Shown here: piece by piece, positions 1 to 9,358 of the stretch
Layout of the letters: every line of letters begins with the position of its first letter
Position numbering within the stretch: position 1 is the first letter of the stretch
Source: Methanosarcina barkeri str. Wiesmoor
Lineage (GTDB): Archaea > Halobacteriota > Methanosarcinia > Methanosarcinales > Methanosarcinaceae
Direction of reading: 5' to 3'
Length of the DNA stretch: 64,000 nt
NCBI RefSeq assembly: GCF_000969985.1
Contig: NZ_CP009526.1
Span: forward strand, 124,001 to 188,000
Position numbers and translations under genes: made by a program
Notes under the pieces: generated by a model
The model's database searches: none
Seen by the model: the letters and a program-made list of their open reading frames with translations, nothing else
Told to the model about the DNA's origin: nothing

Positions 1-268
1 ATTTGTCTGTTCTCTTCTGTCCTTTCCGGTTGAAGTTTATCACTTTTTCTTTTTAGTAATCTCCTTTTAGCAATTTCCTTTTAGCAATCTTTCTGGGCTT
101 AAGGAGAATTGTATAAATCTAAAGTTTACATGCTCTTTATATACTTCGCCTGTAAAACCTTATTTGCTTTCTTTTCAGGTTTCTTTCAGACTGCATTGGA
201 ACTCCATCTAACTATGAAATGGAGTAACTTTATGAAGTAAAATAACTTATACTTCGTGCAAGGAAAAA

Positions 269-1078
269 GTGACAACAATGAAAGCTGCCTGCATCCAGAT
301 GAATATCTCCCTTTGCTCAAAAAAGGAAAACCTTGAGCGTGCCCTCTCTCTGGCAGAAGAAGCGGTTTCGAAAGAAGCTGAAGTGCTTGCATTTCCGGAA
401 GTCTTCTCAACTGGTTTTTGTTATGACCACATAGTTGAGTTAGCTGAAACTGCTTCCGGTCCTACCATTGGAGCCTTATGTGATTTTTCGAAGGAAAATG
501 AGTGTATTCTTGCAGGTTCGATGATAGAACATAGAGAAGGCTCAGAATTCAGTAGTGAAATGAATATTCCTCCTCAGTTCAATCTGGGGTTCTGCATCGA
601 GTCCGGAAAGCTAGTTGGCATCCATCGAAAAACTCAGCTTTACGGTCTTGAAAAAGAATATTTTGCACTTGGAGAAGATATACATCCTATTCGGCTGAAA
701 AAGTATGACCTTTCCATGGGGCTTATGGTATGTAACGAAATCCGGTATCCGGAAGTTTCCCGGAAACTTGCTCTCGAAGGAGCAGATCTTCTGGTTTCGG
801 CATCTGACATGCCTGATTTTTATATCTATCCCTGGCGTATTATGTCCCTTTCTCGAGCAATTGAAAACCAACTGCCACATATCGCCTGTAACAGAGCTGG
901 AAACGATAGGTTCTCAACTTATCCGGGCAGATCTTTTATTGCCGATGGATGGGGCCGTATTCTGGCAGAAGCCGGAAAGGAAGAGTGTGTTCTAATCGGG
1001 GAAATTGATCTTGAAAAGATAAAAGAGATCAGGAAAACTGGTTCCATCATCGAAGATCGGAGGCCTGAGATTTATTAA
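269..1078 (+). CDS. Carbon-nitrogen hydrolase (nitrilase superfamily)
   Basis: This is a cytoplasmic amidase or omega-amidase-like enzyme of the nitrilase superfamily, about 269 residues, which is normal for the family. Counted from the GTG at 269, the Glu-Lys-Cys catalytic triad is visible: Glu44 in AFPEVFSTGF, Lys121 in HRKTQLYG and Cys155 in LMVCNEIRYPE. The start is uncertain. AAGGA at 260-264 lies only 4 bases from the GTG at 269 and 13 bases from the ATG at 278, and MKAACIQMN from the ATG is the more typical N-terminus. The gene stands alone. The exact substrate cannot be read from the sequence. Confidence 0.88.
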   Translation: MTTMKAACIQMNISLCSKKENLERALSLAEEAVSKEAEVLAFPEVFSTGFCYDHIVELAETASGPTIGALCDFSKENECILAGSMIEHREGSEFSSEMNIPPQFNLGFCIESGKLVGIHRKTQLYGLEKEYFALGEDIHPIRLKKYDLSMGLMVCNEIRYPEVSRKLALEGADLLVSASDMPDFYIYPWRIMSLSRAIENQLPHIACNRAGNDRFSTYPGRSFIADGWGRILAEAGKEECVLIGEIDLEKIKEIRKTGSIIEDRRPEIY

Positions 1079-1142
1079 TTCAGGATTGAGTTAATACACA
1101 TTTAGAAAAGAACCCATTTTAAAGAATATATCGAAAATAAGG

Positions 1143-1224
1143 GTTAGAATAAGAGTTAGAATAAGAGTTAGAATAAGAGTTAGAATAAGAGTTAGAATAA
1201 GAGTTAGAATAAGAGTTAGAATAA
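1143..1224. repeat. 12-bp minisatellite
   Basis: About seven head-to-tail copies of a unit close to GTTAGAATAAGA occur here. A longer segment following the array (near 1218-1258) recurs at 1283-1320. Neither is coding. The array lies in the spacer between the nitrilase gene and the convergent gat operon. Confidence 0.9.
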
Positions 1225-1349
1225 TCGCAGGTTATGAAAACAACTGAATAATTTTTTTAGAATAAGAGTTCGAATAAGGGTTAGAATAATCGCAGGTTAT
1301 GAAAGCAACTGTATAATTTTATTTATAAATGCAAGATAAGTTAAAATAT

Positions 1350-1375
1350 AATAAAAAGGTGAACCCTGTAGGGTT
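1350..1375 (-). terminator. Hairpin terminator of the gatCAB operon
   Basis: Read on the minus strand, AACCCT-AC-AGGGTT forms a 6-bp stem that overlaps the gatB stop codon. It is followed by CACCTTTTTATTA, the arrangement expected of a stem plus T-tract. Confidence 0.55.
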
Positions 1376-2861
1376 ACCCTTTCAGTTCTTTAATTATCAG
1401 TTCGCGTGCAGTTTTTGCATCTGCCGTACCTTTTGTCTTTTTCATGACCTGTCCCACGAGGAAGTTCAGTGATTTCTCCGTGCCTCCAATATAGTCCTGT
1501 ACTGCAGCTTCATTTTCGGCGATTGTTTCAGCAATTGCTTTAGTCACTAGGTCGTCTTCGGCTTTGAAAAGGCCCTTTTCTTCGATAATCTGAGACGGGG
1601 TCTTTTCCTCCGCAGCGTCCAGCATAGTTCGAATGACTTCAACGGCAGCCCTGTCACTGATTTTACCTTCGGCAAAAAGGTTAATCAGTTCTACCATATC
1701 TGAAGCCTTTATGGAATTCTTTATCCCTGGGTCTTTTGCGTGGATAAAACCTATTTTCTTCCCGTCATAAGAGGAGATTTCAAGGTCACGATAATTTAAT
1801 TCTCCAAGGAAGACATCAGCCGTCCAGGTAGCTGCAATCTTCGGGTCCACTCCTTTTGCACAGACGCTTTCATAGAAGTCAGCAAGCATAATCTTTGATG
1901 TAAGAGACTTTGCATGCATATCCGTAATTCCGTACTGCTCTATAAAACGAGCACGTTTTGCGTCTGGAAGTTCAGGTAGAGTTTTCTTAATTGAAGGAAT
2001 CCAACCGGTAATGCGCATAGGCATAAGGTCAGGTTCGCGGAAGTAACGGTAATCCTCAGCTTCCTCTTTTGTTCTCATTGAGAGCGTTACGCCTCTACCT
2101 TCATCGAAGTGACGAGTCTCCTGTGAGACTTTTCCTCCACGCCGGATTACATTCTTCTGGCGCATAATCTCATAAAGAAGAGCTTTTTCAACTCCTTTAT
2201 GCGAAGAGATATTCTTAACCTCAACACGGGTACCCCAGTGGACTGAAACGTTTGCATCCACACGCATTGCTCCTTCAAGGTTACCATCAAAAACATCCAG
2301 ATACTCAAGGATATTCCTGAACTTATCAAGGAACCTTCTAGCTTCTTTGGGGCTGCGCATATCAGGTTCTGTAACAGTCTCAATCAGGGGCACGCCTGAT
2401 CTGTTATAATCGATAAGGACACCTTTCGACTTCTCTATACTTCCGATGTGCACAAGTTTGCCTGGGTCTTCTTCCATGTGGGCTCTTGTAATCCCTACCG
2501 TATGTTCTCCGTCTTCTCCTTCAATTACAACTTTCCCGTTGCTTACGATTGGGAAATCATACTGCGTAATCTGGAAACCTTTGGGAAGATCAGGATAGAA
2601 ATAGTTCTTCCTGTGGAACTGTGTCTCTTCTGCGATCTCTCCTTCAAGGGCAAGTCCTACTTTAATTGCGGCTTCAACTGCTTTTTTGTTCAGAACCGGA
2701 AGTGTTCCCGGAAGGCCCAGACAGATTGGACAGGTGTGAGTGTTTGGGGCTGCATTGTGATAGTCTGTAGAACAACCACAAAACATCTTGGTCTTAAGTT
2801 TATTCAATTGAATATGGATCTCAAGCCCGATTCTTACTCCGTCAGGATTTTCATAGACCAT
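1374..2861 (-). CDS. gatB: Glutamyl-tRNA(Gln)/aspartyl-tRNA(Asn) amidotransferase subunit B
   Basis: GatB is the kinase and tRNA-binding subunit of the GatCAB amidotransferase. It makes Gln-tRNA(Gln) and/or Asn-tRNA(Asn) from mischarged precursors. The 495-residue protein has the N-terminal GLEIHIQL motif, the zinc-site cysteines (CGCS and CPICLGLPG) and the FHRKNYFYPDLPKGFQITQY motif. The C-terminal YqeY-like tail domain ends in LNFLVGQVMKKTKG followed by a short helix. The ATG at 2861 has GGAGGTGG six bases upstream, inside the end of gatA, so the two genes are translationally coupled. It is the last gene of gatC-gatA-gatB. Confidence 0.97.
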   Translation of the reverse strand: MVYENPDGVRIGLEIHIQLNKLKTKMFCGCSTDYHNAAPNTHTCPICLGLPGTLPVLNKKAVEAAIKVGLALEGEIAEETQFHRKNYFYPDLPKGFQITQYDFPIVSNGKVVIEGEDGEHTVGITRAHMEEDPGKLVHIGSIEKSKGVLIDYNRSGVPLIETVTEPDMRSPKEARRFLDKFRNILEYLDVFDGNLEGAMRVDANVSVHWGTRVEVKNISSHKGVEKALLYEIMRQKNVIRRGGKVSQETRHFDEGRGVTLSMRTKEEAEDYRYFREPDLMPMRITGWIPSIKKTLPELPDAKRARFIEQYGITDMHAKSLTSKIMLADFYESVCAKGVDPKIAATWTADVFLGELNYRDLEISSYDGKKIGFIHAKDPGIKNSIKASDMVELINLFAEGKISDRAAVEVIRTMLDAAEEKTPSQIIEEKGLFKAEDDLVTKAIAETIAENEAAVQDYIGGTEKSLNFLVGQVMKKTKGTADAKTARELIIKELKG

Positions 2862-4289
2862 TTATGCCACCTCCGGAGGTCTCTTTGTGTGATAATCAGT
2901 ATTTTGCTCGAAAGTATATGCTGCACGCAGCACAGCAGGCTCGTCAAATGGCTTGCCCATTATCTGAAGTCCTATCGGAAGACCGTCAGTGAAACCGCAG
3001 GGCACGGAAAGTGAGGGTACCCCTGCAAGATTGATCGGGCAGGTATTCACATCCGAGAGATAGAGGGTAAGCGGATCTTCAATCTTTTCTCCTATCTTAA
3101 AAGCAGGGTTTGGCATAGTTGGAGCCATAAGCACATCAACTTTTGAGAGAGCCTTGTCAAAGTCCTGCTTCACAAGAGTTCTGACCTTCAGGGCCTTTAA
3201 ATAATACTTGTCGTGATATCCTGCTGAAAGGGCATAGGTTCCAAGGAGAATTCTTCTTTTCACTTCTGTTCCAAAGCCCTCAGCTCTTGTTTTTGAAACC
3301 ATGGCATGCCAGTTTTCACCGCTTGCTCTATATCCGTAGCGTGTTCCGTCAAATCTCGCAAGGTTTGAGGATGCTTCACTCATTGCGATGATATAATAAG
3401 AAGCAAGAGCATACTTTATATGAGGCATAGAAACCTCTTCCCAGGACGCTCCGAGATCTTCGCATTTGTGTATGGCGTTCCAGACGGCTTTTTCGACATC
3501 TGGATGGATACCTTCTCCGAAAAACTCCTTTGGAACCCCGATTTTAAGCCCTTTTACATCTTCGATAAGAGCTTTTTGGTATTCGGTTTTGCTGTCAATT
3601 GAAGTCGAATCCTTGCGGTCATAACCTGCTATAACATCCATCAGCACAGCAATGTCTGTCACATTGTTTGCAAGAGGCCCAACCTGTTCAAGAGAGTTTG
3701 CATAAGCTACAACTCCATATCTAGAAACGGCTCCATACGTTGGTTTAAGTCCAACAACCCCACAGAAAGCTGCAGGGCAGCGTACAGAACCTCCTGTGTC
3801 AGAACCGAGAGCAAAAGGAGCTTCTCCTGCTGCAACAACTGCTGCACTGCCACCGGAAGACCCACCCGGTACTCTTTCAAGGTCCCAGGGGTTTGCAGTC
3901 GGCCCAAAGTAGCTGGTTTCCGTAGAAGAACCCATTGCAAACTCATCCATGTTGGTCTTTCCCAGGATTACGGCACCTGCAGCGAGAAGCTTTTCAATAA
4001 CATAAGCATTGAATGGCGGGATATAGTCCTCAAGAATTTTTGAACCGCAACTGTTTGGCAGTCCAACTACGGAAATATTATCTTTTATTGCAATTGGCAC
4101 GCCTGCAAGAGGGCCATTGTGCCCCTCAACATCAATTTTCTTCGCCTGCTCAAGAGCTTTCTCAGAGACCGTTATATAACCATTAACTTTGCTCTTTCCT
4201 ATAGTATCGAGATACTGAGCTGTTACTTCCTCGGCTGAGCTTTCCTTAATTTTCTCTTTTACCTGTGCAACACTCATCCATTTTGCCAT
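2862..4289 (-). CDS. gatA: Glutamyl-tRNA(Gln)/aspartyl-tRNA(Asn) amidotransferase subunit A
   Basis: GatA is the glutaminase/amidase subunit of GatCAB and releases ammonia from glutamine. The 475-residue protein carries the amidase signature [20 protein letters not shown] with the catalytic cis-Ser/Ser pair, and IAIKDNIS with the catalytic lysine. The sequence continues with [25 protein letters not shown], typical of the family. The stop codon directly abuts the gatB start and 12 bases separate it from gatC upstream. Length and motifs are normal. Confidence 0.97.
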   Translation of the reverse strand: MAKWMSVAQVKEKIKESSAEEVTAQYLDTIGKSKVNGYITVSEKALEQAKKIDVEGHNGPLAGVPIAIKDNISVVGLPNSCGSKILEDYIPPFNAYVIEKLLAAGAVILGKTNMDEFAMGSSTETSYFGPTANPWDLERVPGGSSGGSAAVVAAGEAPFALGSDTGGSVRCPAAFCGVVGLKPTYGAVSRYGVVAYANSLEQVGPLANNVTDIAVLMDVIAGYDRKDSTSIDSKTEYQKALIEDVKGLKIGVPKEFFGEGIHPDVEKAVWNAIHKCEDLGASWEEVSMPHIKYALASYYIIAMSEASSNLARFDGTRYGYRASGENWHAMVSKTRAEGFGTEVKRRILLGTYALSAGYHDKYYLKALKVRTLVKQDFDKALSKVDVLMAPTMPNPAFKIGEKIEDPLTLYLSDVNTCPINLAGVPSLSVPCGFTDGLPIGLQIMGKPFDEPAVLRAAYTFEQNTDYHTKRPPEVA

Positions 4290-4301
4290 TTAAAACCCTC
4301 C

Positions 4302-4583
4302 TCAGCCTATCTTCGGAACTCTGAAGGCTCCATCCTGTTTGTGTTCGGTGTTTTCAAGAACAACTTCCTGCGGGAGACATTCTTCCACCACATCATCCCT
4401 GAACACGTTATGAATCTCAGCCACGTGATAAGTGGGAGCTACATCTTCAGTAGGCAACTCGTCAAGCTGTCCAAAATACCCCAGAACTGAATTAAGTTTT
4501 TCCATGTGTTCGACTGTTTCCTGTTCGCTAATATCAATGCGAGCAAGCCAGCCGATATGTTCTACATCTTCTTTTGTGATCAT
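4302..4583 (-). CDS. gatC: Glutamyl-tRNA(Gln)/aspartyl-tRNA(Asn) amidotransferase subunit C
   Basis: GatC is the small subunit that holds GatA and GatB together. The 93-residue protein begins MITKEDVEHIGWLARIDISE, the usual GatC helix. It ends with the extended DGAFRVPKIG segment that in this family wraps the partner subunits. It is the first gene of the gat operon, and the AT-rich region upstream (4590-4680) would hold the promoter. Confidence 0.94.
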   Translation of the reverse strand: MITKEDVEHIGWLARIDISEQETVEHMEKLNSVLGYFGQLDELPTEDVAPTYHVAEIHNVFRDDVVEECLPQEVVLENTEHKQDGAFRVPKIG

Positions 4584-4699
4584 GAAAGTCCCTCAAAAAT
4601 AGAATGATTCTGAATAAATGTCGTTGGTTGCTGCATAATACAAATAGGTAATGGGATAAATATATATTCATCTCCCCATGCATCAATTGCCGCCTCCAT

Positions 4700-4800
4700 G
4701 TTCCGCCACCCGAGTCCCGTTACCCGAGTCCCGTCTCGGGAGGACGGTGCCCTTTTCGCTTATTTCGTTCGCTCAAGAGGGCTGAATTATGATCAAGAGG
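4700..4800 (+). repeat. Dispersed palindromic repeat, copy 1
   Basis: This GC-rich stretch contains CCCGAG-TCCCGT-CTCGGG, able to form a hairpin, followed by GAGGACGGTGCCCTTTTCGC and then CTCAAGAGGGCTGAATTAT. The same sequence occurs in the opposite orientation at 51630-51705, and a decayed third copy lies near 57485-57545. No reading frame is convincing here. The rest of the 4584-4913 spacer shows nothing else. Confidence 0.75.
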
Positions 4801-4913
4801 AACTCTTCATTCAATTTGCTCAGGAATGCTATCTTATAAGACAAAAGGAATTTTTGAACTTGTGGTGGTAGTGAGTAGGTTTTTACTGGCTGCCGAATAT
4901 GTCTCTAAGGTCG

Positions 4914-6077
4914 TTACTTTTTTTGCCTTCGATTAAGATCGTACATCTGGACTTTTTTCATTTTTGCCAGGTTGAGTACTCTTTCAAGTTCGTCGTCTGT
5001 GAGGTGTCGGGATTCAATGTAACCGTTGTCTACGGCTTCATTGAAGATTTCGTATCCCAGGGCTGAACGGGTAAGGACTGTAGTCCAGCCTCTTGGGCTG
5101 CCAACTCCGCCAAAAGAGATATCTGAGTTTTCGGCAGTAAGATCCGTACAGAAACGACAGGAAGAGCTCCTATATTCATCAAATTCGCTGAGGTCGAAGA
5201 TTTGTTGTTTTCCGTCCTTCAGAGTAACCTCAAATCTCCCTTTCCGAATTTTCATGGCATCTACATTTTCCAGCGTAATTCCATAACTTCCCAGTACTGC
5301 TTTAATTCCTTCATAGGAGAAGGTATCCATACAAAAAAGCCCGAGTTTGAGAACCTTTGCTCTCATGAAGAGATGTAGAAATCCATAGGAACTTTTCTGC
5401 ATTTTAGTGACTGCATCAATATTACAGCTTGTCCCTACGAACGCAACGCTGTTCATTCCCTGTTTAATTGCGCTCATAAGAGCTTCAAGCGTCATTGAAT
5501 GAGAATAGATGCTGCCGCTACTCTCAAGGATCTCTTCCCTTTTCTTTGCAACTACTGGTACAGGTTTCCAGGGCTCTTCTTTTGAGCGGGTAGTAACTAC
5601 AGCAGAGTCAATTAACCCCTCATCAAGGGCATACAAAAGTAGAGATGTCACAACTCCTCCATCCTGTCCCTTTATTTCGGGAATAGCAGATCTTGCTGCA
5701 TATGCGAAGCGGAAACTCCCTATAAGTCCCTCTTCTGTGGTGATGGTTCTAGGACACTGGTAGTAGCAGACTCCGCAGGCTTTACAGGGGCCTACCAGTT
5801 TTGGTGTGCCATCTTCTATCGTTATATACTCGCAACTTGCTGCGCAGGCTCCGCAAAGAGTGCATATGCCTGGTTTTATAATGTCCTTTTTTAACTTTCC
5901 AAAGGAAATTCTTTCTTTCTCACTAAGATTCCGTTTGAGCCGGATTACACTTTTTTCTAGAGCATCGAATTTCTGTTTGCATTCAGGACTGCAGAAATAG
6001 TAGCTCTTTCCCCCATAATCCGAAAAATACTCAGTATTGTCAGATATTATTTTTTTACAAATAGGATCCAGTGGCAT
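4914..6077 (-). CDS. FrhB/FdhB-type F420-linked iron-sulfur flavoprotein with an N-terminal YHS domain
   Basis: The 387-residue protein combines three modules. Residues 1-45 are a YHS/TRASH-like metal-binding domain (DPICKK, YFCSPECKQKF). Residues about 70-115 are a two-cluster ferredoxin (CTLCGACAASC, CKACGVCYYQCPRT). Residues about 125-370 are a coenzyme F420 hydrogenase/dehydrogenase beta-subunit domain, which in this family binds FAD and F420. It is therefore likely to move electrons between F420H2 and an unknown iron-sulfur partner. No partner gene lies beside it. It could be related to FpoF, FrhB or the F420-binding half of Fsr, but the N-terminal YHS module sets it apart. Confidence 0.82.
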   Translation of the reverse strand: MPLDPICKKIISDNTEYFSDYGGKSYYFCSPECKQKFDALEKSVIRLKRNLSEKERISFGKLKKDIIKPGICTLCGACAASCEYITIEDGTPKLVGPCKACGVCYYQCPRTITTEEGLIGSFRFAYAARSAIPEIKGQDGGVVTSLLLYALDEGLIDSAVVTTRSKEEPWKPVPVVAKKREEILESSGSIYSHSMTLEALMSAIKQGMNSVAFVGTSCNIDAVTKMQKSSYGFLHLFMRAKVLKLGLFCMDTFSYEGIKAVLGSYGITLENVDAMKIRKGRFEVTLKDGKQQIFDLSEFDEYRSSSCRFCTDLTAENSDISFGGVGSPRGWTTVLTRSALGYEIFNEAVDNGYIESRHLTDDELERVLNLAKMKKVQMYDLNRRQKK

Positions 6078-6372
6078 TAAAAGCCTCCGATGCAGGTTAC
6101 ATGAAAACTTCAGGAAATACCATAAGTGCCATCAAATGCGTGACTCCCAAACGAATTTGATGCTAGCCTTAAAGGATATCGATCTTGTAACAGTAAAATT
6201 AATAGTTAGTTAAAAGAGATTAATTTATATAAATCTTTTTATAATTATAACTTTTTATATTTGTAATATCTCTGATTTTTATTCTTTTCATATTTTATGT
6301 GGTCTCTACCAAAGACCATCAGATGAATGAGTACTTAGAATATTGCTGATTTTTCAACGCTGTACCCAGTTA

Positions 6373-7614
6373 TTATATTCTTTTCTTTTCTTCCTGTTTT
6401 TCCTTTCCTTCTCTTCTTTTCGTTTCTTTTTCCTGTTTTCTTTCCCTTTTCTTTCCCTCTTTTATTTTCTTCCCTTTTTCTTCTTGTTTTTCCTTTTTCT
6501 TTTTCTTCTTTATTTCTTCTTGTTTTTCCTTTTCCTCTTCCTCTTTCTTTTCTTCTTGTTTTTCCTTTTCTTCTTTCTCTTCCTTCTCTTTTTCCATTTC
6601 CTTTTCTTTATTTTTCAAATATATTTTTTTCTCGTAATACGCCAGAGGATGATTGATTTTTTCACACAATCGGTCTTTACCTATGCAGTTCCCATAGGTT
6701 CTCATAGTATCACATGCAGGAGGCTTGTATACGTTTCCTGTTGCGCCTGCGATATGTTCTATCTGATAAAGGGTTACTTCCGCGTCAAAATCAGGAGATA
6801 CATTGAAAAGGTTAAGAATTTCATCCACTGACATTCCCACACTGAGCAGGAAGGAGGTCATGGCAAAGCGCATAGAATGGGCAAGATTTACTCCACCCTG
6901 TACGTTTGCAAGGGCATGGGATATACAGGGAGGAAAGAGGTCTGGTTCCACTACACCAAAGTCCGTTGTTCCGAATTTTTTCTTGTGGACCTCAAATTTA
7001 TCTTTTATTTCAGCAACATAAGGCGCGCAGAAACTTGATACTTCAGAAGGGATTTTGGGGATGGGAAATGATTTTTCTATTCTTTCTTTGATTGCTTCTT
7101 GAAGAAGTCTTACAAAGTCTTTTTTCGTAACCACAACCATTCCGGATCTAAGCTGCCGATTCGTTAATTTCCAGACTGGTTCTCTTATCGAAGAAGAAAA
7201 ACGTATATAATCTGCAAAATGCATACTGAACTGTAACTCTTCAGCTTCGGCTTGAATCCCAAAGTCCTCCCCAAATTCAAGCAAAAAATCAGTACTTTCT
7301 TTTTCGAGCCATTTTGAAGCTGCTTCCGCTTCTTTAAGTGCATATCGCTTGGTGAATAACTGGTCATCTACGCAAGCGACCAGAATTTGAGCAAAAGGAT
7401 AAGATAGAGTTTCGGAAAGAAGCCAGCTTTCATCTTTTATGAGCGTTGTTTCAATCTCTCCTTCGATGGATTGCATTACTCTTTCCATCCCGCGAACTCG
7501 AGATCTCCGAAAGGCCGGAGAATTAAGCAAACTCTCTAACGAGACTCTGAGGCTTTCTACATAAGCAGATACTTCTGAAGCAAATGGGTAAAGAGCGATA
7601 TGTTCCTCGTCCAT
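6373..7614 (-). CDS. priL: DNA primase large subunit, with a Lys/Glu-rich tail
   Basis: PriL is the non-catalytic subunit of archaeal primase and contains a [4Fe-4S] cluster. The four cluster cysteines are visible in FPPCISHA, KPPACDTM, YGNCIGKD and RLCEKI, in the C-terminal half. The chosen start is the ATG at 7614, which overlaps the pcn stop codon; an upstream in-frame start would run further into pcn. The last 80 or so residues, after YYEKKIYLKNKEKE, are almost only Lys, Glu and Gln, encoded by a purine tract on the coding strand. This is a likely coiled coil or disordered tail and is not part of the family core. The gene is coupled to pcn. Confidence 0.9.
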   Translation of the reverse strand: MDEEHIALYPFASEVSAYVESLRVSLESLLNSPAFRRSRVRGMERVMQSIEGEIETTLIKDESWLLSETLSYPFAQILVACVDDQLFTKRYALKEAEAASKWLEKESTDFLLEFGEDFGIQAEAEELQFSMHFADYIRFSSSIREPVWKLTNRQLRSGMVVVTKKDFVRLLQEAIKERIEKSFPIPKIPSEVSSFCAPYVAEIKDKFEVHKKKFGTTDFGVVEPDLFPPCISHALANVQGGVNLAHSMRFAMTSFLLSVGMSVDEILNLFNVSPDFDAEVTLYQIEHIAGATGNVYKPPACDTMRTYGNCIGKDRLCEKINHPLAYYEKKIYLKNKEKEMEKEKEEKEEKEKQEEKKEEEEKEKQEEIKKKKKKEKQEEKGKKIKEGKKRERKQEKETKRREGKEKQEEKKRI

Positions 7615-7615
7615 T

Positions 7616-8353
7616 TCAGTCCGACTCAATTCTTGGAGCCAGGAGGTAAGAAATCCTTCCTGAACCATTCGCAATTTCGAAATCTATGAGTATTGGGAAG
7701 TCTTTTCCAAGGGACAGAGTAACTTCATTGACTTTGTTTGTGGGTTTGACTATATCGGTCAGATAATCCAGAGAGAAAAGAGAACATGCTTCGCCTGCCT
7801 TCAGATCGATTAGCTGGTCCCTGCCCATCTCGAGACGAACCTGGTCGGTATCGCCTTTTGCTTCCATATAGAATGTATCGTCCGAAACTCCCATAAGCAT
7901 ATGGTCGCTTATTTTTTCGGCAGCTTTAACAGCACGTCTGAGGTCTGCACCGTTAAGGACGACTTTGGCAGGCAATTCGAGCTGTGGAACTCTTGGTTCT
8001 GCCCGAATTGTGGAAGGATCGAGAAGAGAAAGTGTATAAGACAGCCCTCCGACATCAATCAAGAGTTTGTGATTTTCTTCTTCAAGTTCCATCCGGACTG
8101 TGTCATTCTTATCCGCAATTCCCAGCAGGTCCGTAATCTTATTCAGGTCGACTCCAATTTCACATTCATCAGCATTATATTCGTCGAAAGCAGATGATCC
8201 AAGTTCGAAAATTCCCATTGCAACATTGGCAGGGTCAACGGCTTTTACCGAAATACCTTCAGGGTTTATCTTGAATCTGACCTCATCTACAATTACAGCT
8301 AGTGCGGCAACCGCGTCTTTCAGAAGCTCTGCATTAATTGCTGCCTTAAACAT
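7616..8353 (-). CDS. pcn: DNA polymerase sliding clamp (PCNA)
   Basis: PCNA forms the trimeric ring that tethers DNA polymerase, ligase and nucleases to DNA. The 245-residue protein has the typical two-fold clamp architecture. Its N-terminus is MFKAAINAELLKDAVAALAV, it contains DLNKITDLLGIADKNDTVRM, and the C-terminal face ends in ISYLLAPRIESD. A TTGGAG ribosome-binding sequence precedes the ATG at 8353. It is followed without a gap by priL, a logical replication pair. Confidence 0.97.
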   Translation of the reverse strand: MFKAAINAELLKDAVAALAVIVDEVRFKINPEGISVKAVDPANVAMGIFELGSSAFDEYNADECEIGVDLNKITDLLGIADKNDTVRMELEEENHKLLIDVGGLSYTLSLLDPSTIRAEPRVPQLELPAKVVLNGADLRRAVKAAEKISDHMLMGVSDDTFYMEAKGDTDQVRLEMGRDQLIDLKAGEACSLFSLDYLTDIVKPTNKVNEVTLSLGKDFPILIDFEIANGSGRISYLLAPRIESD

Positions 8354-8518
8354 ATTTTTTCTCCAATAATGAATTTAAATCTAAACTCTTATTACCCTTG
8401 AGATATATAAATTTCTTTACAAATTCCTAAATTCCAGCTCATCTTTTAAAACTAACTCTCTGAATATGACTAAACAGGGTTCTGAGCCGGAAAAACCATT
8501 AGATTCAAACTCCCGGCA

Positions 8519-8645
8519 ACTATATAAATATTGGTCAGAAAACAGGGCGGCTTCAGGCTCTGCTTGAAGCAGAAAGGAAGCGGTAGCCTGATGAATCTAG
8601 TCTTTCGGGAACTGTACTTTTCAAGGGGGAATAGAAGGGCAATTA
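8519..8645 (+). ncRNA. Possible small RNA in the pcn upstream spacer
   Basis: A TATA-box-like TATATAAATA at 8521-8530 faces right and is followed about 25 bases later by a GC-richer stretch. That stretch has local pairing (GCTTCA with TGAAGC, about 8550-8570) and CCTGATGAATC further on. No reading frame of interest covers it, and neither flanking gene uses it as a leader because both are on the minus strand. The identification is tentative and no known RNA family was recognised. Confidence 0.25.
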
Positions 8646-8649
8646 AATA

Positions 8650-8964
8650 TCAGTCGTATTCTCTCCAGGTAAATCCGCATTTCGTACACTTGAAGAAGCG
8701 GGTTTCGGATTCGTCGGCAGACCTCAGCTGTCTGAGCCACCAGGCTGCAGTATTATTCCCACATTCTGGGCATTTTACACTTGTTGTCGGCAGGCCTGAA
8801 ATCTGCTCACCTTCCAGAACTACTATTTCATGGTCATCGATCTTGTCTTTGGAGACAAAGCTTTTTTCATCACTTTTTATAGGTATTATGTTTCCGCATT
8901 TTCTACACTCGAAATTCCCATTTTTAGGAAACATCATACTTTTGCATTTGGGGCAGAATTGCAT
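8650..8964 (-). CDS. tfs: Transcription factor S (TFIIS/RpoM-like)
   Basis: TFS stimulates transcript cleavage by stalled archaeal RNA polymerase. Counting from the ATG at 8964 the protein has 104 residues. It has two zinc ribbons: an N-terminal FCPKCKSMMFPK...FECRKCGN and a C-terminal VKCPECGNNTAAWWLRQLRSADE...FKCTKCGFTWRE. The DE pair in the second ribbon is the cleavage-stimulating acidic tip. The start at 8964 is preferred over the upstream ATG at 8985 because GTGAT lies just before it. The gene overlaps the end of the NUDIX gene by 41 bases. Confidence 0.93.
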   Translation of the reverse strand: MQFCPKCKSMMFPKNGNFECRKCGNIIPIKSDEKSFVSKDKIDDHEIVVLEGEQISGLPTTSVKCPECGNNTAAWWLRQLRSADESETRFFKCTKCGFTWREYD

Positions 8965-9358
8965 TAATATCACTTTTTGCATCATTTATAATTTTATTGT
9001 GGTCAAAAGCCAGTTCAGGAATGGAATCAAGCTTAAAAAGATCGACGGAAGCTGCATCAGACCCAGATTTCATCTCTCCGAATCCCTTTGCAAGATAGCA
9101 TACTGAAACCGTATGTCCTCTGGGGTCGCGGTCAGGATCGGAATAGACTCCTACAAGTTTGATAAGCTCTACAGAAAGGCCTGTTTCTTCAAAAGCTTCC
9201 CTTGCTGCTGCTTTTTCAGTAGTTTCCCCGATTTCTACGAAGCCACCAGGAAGGGCAAATTTTCCCTGATATGGGGGATTTTTTCTCTTCACAAGCACAA
9301 GCCTGTTTTTAAAGAGGATTACGGTATCAACGGTTAAACTAGGAGTTTTGGGTTTCAT
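8924..9358 (-). CDS. NUDIX hydrolase, ADP-ribose pyrophosphatase-like
   Basis: The 144-residue protein has a complete Nudix box (GGFVEIGETTEKAAAREAFEETGL, with REAFEE as the metal-binding core). It also has the family's N-terminal strand PSLTVDTVILFKNRLVLVKR. Members hydrolyse nucleoside diphosphates linked to another group; the RKNPPYQGKFALPGGF context resembles archaeal ADP-ribose pyrophosphatases. It sits immediately upstream of, and overlaps, the TFS gene. Confidence 0.88.
   Translation of the reverse strand: MKPKTPSLTVDTVILFKNRLVLVKRKNPPYQGKFALPGGFVEIGETTEKAAAREAFEETGLSVELIKLVGVYSDPDRDPRGHTVSVCYLAKGFGEMKSGSDAASVDLFKLDSIPELAFDHNKIINDAKSDINAILPQMQKYDVS

Noticed and set aside
6343-6831. 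A plus-strand frame rich in Phe and Leu opposite priL, resembling a membrane protein
   Set aside because: It is the antisense of the Lys/Glu-coding purine tract of priL, which gives Phe/Leu codons by complementarity.
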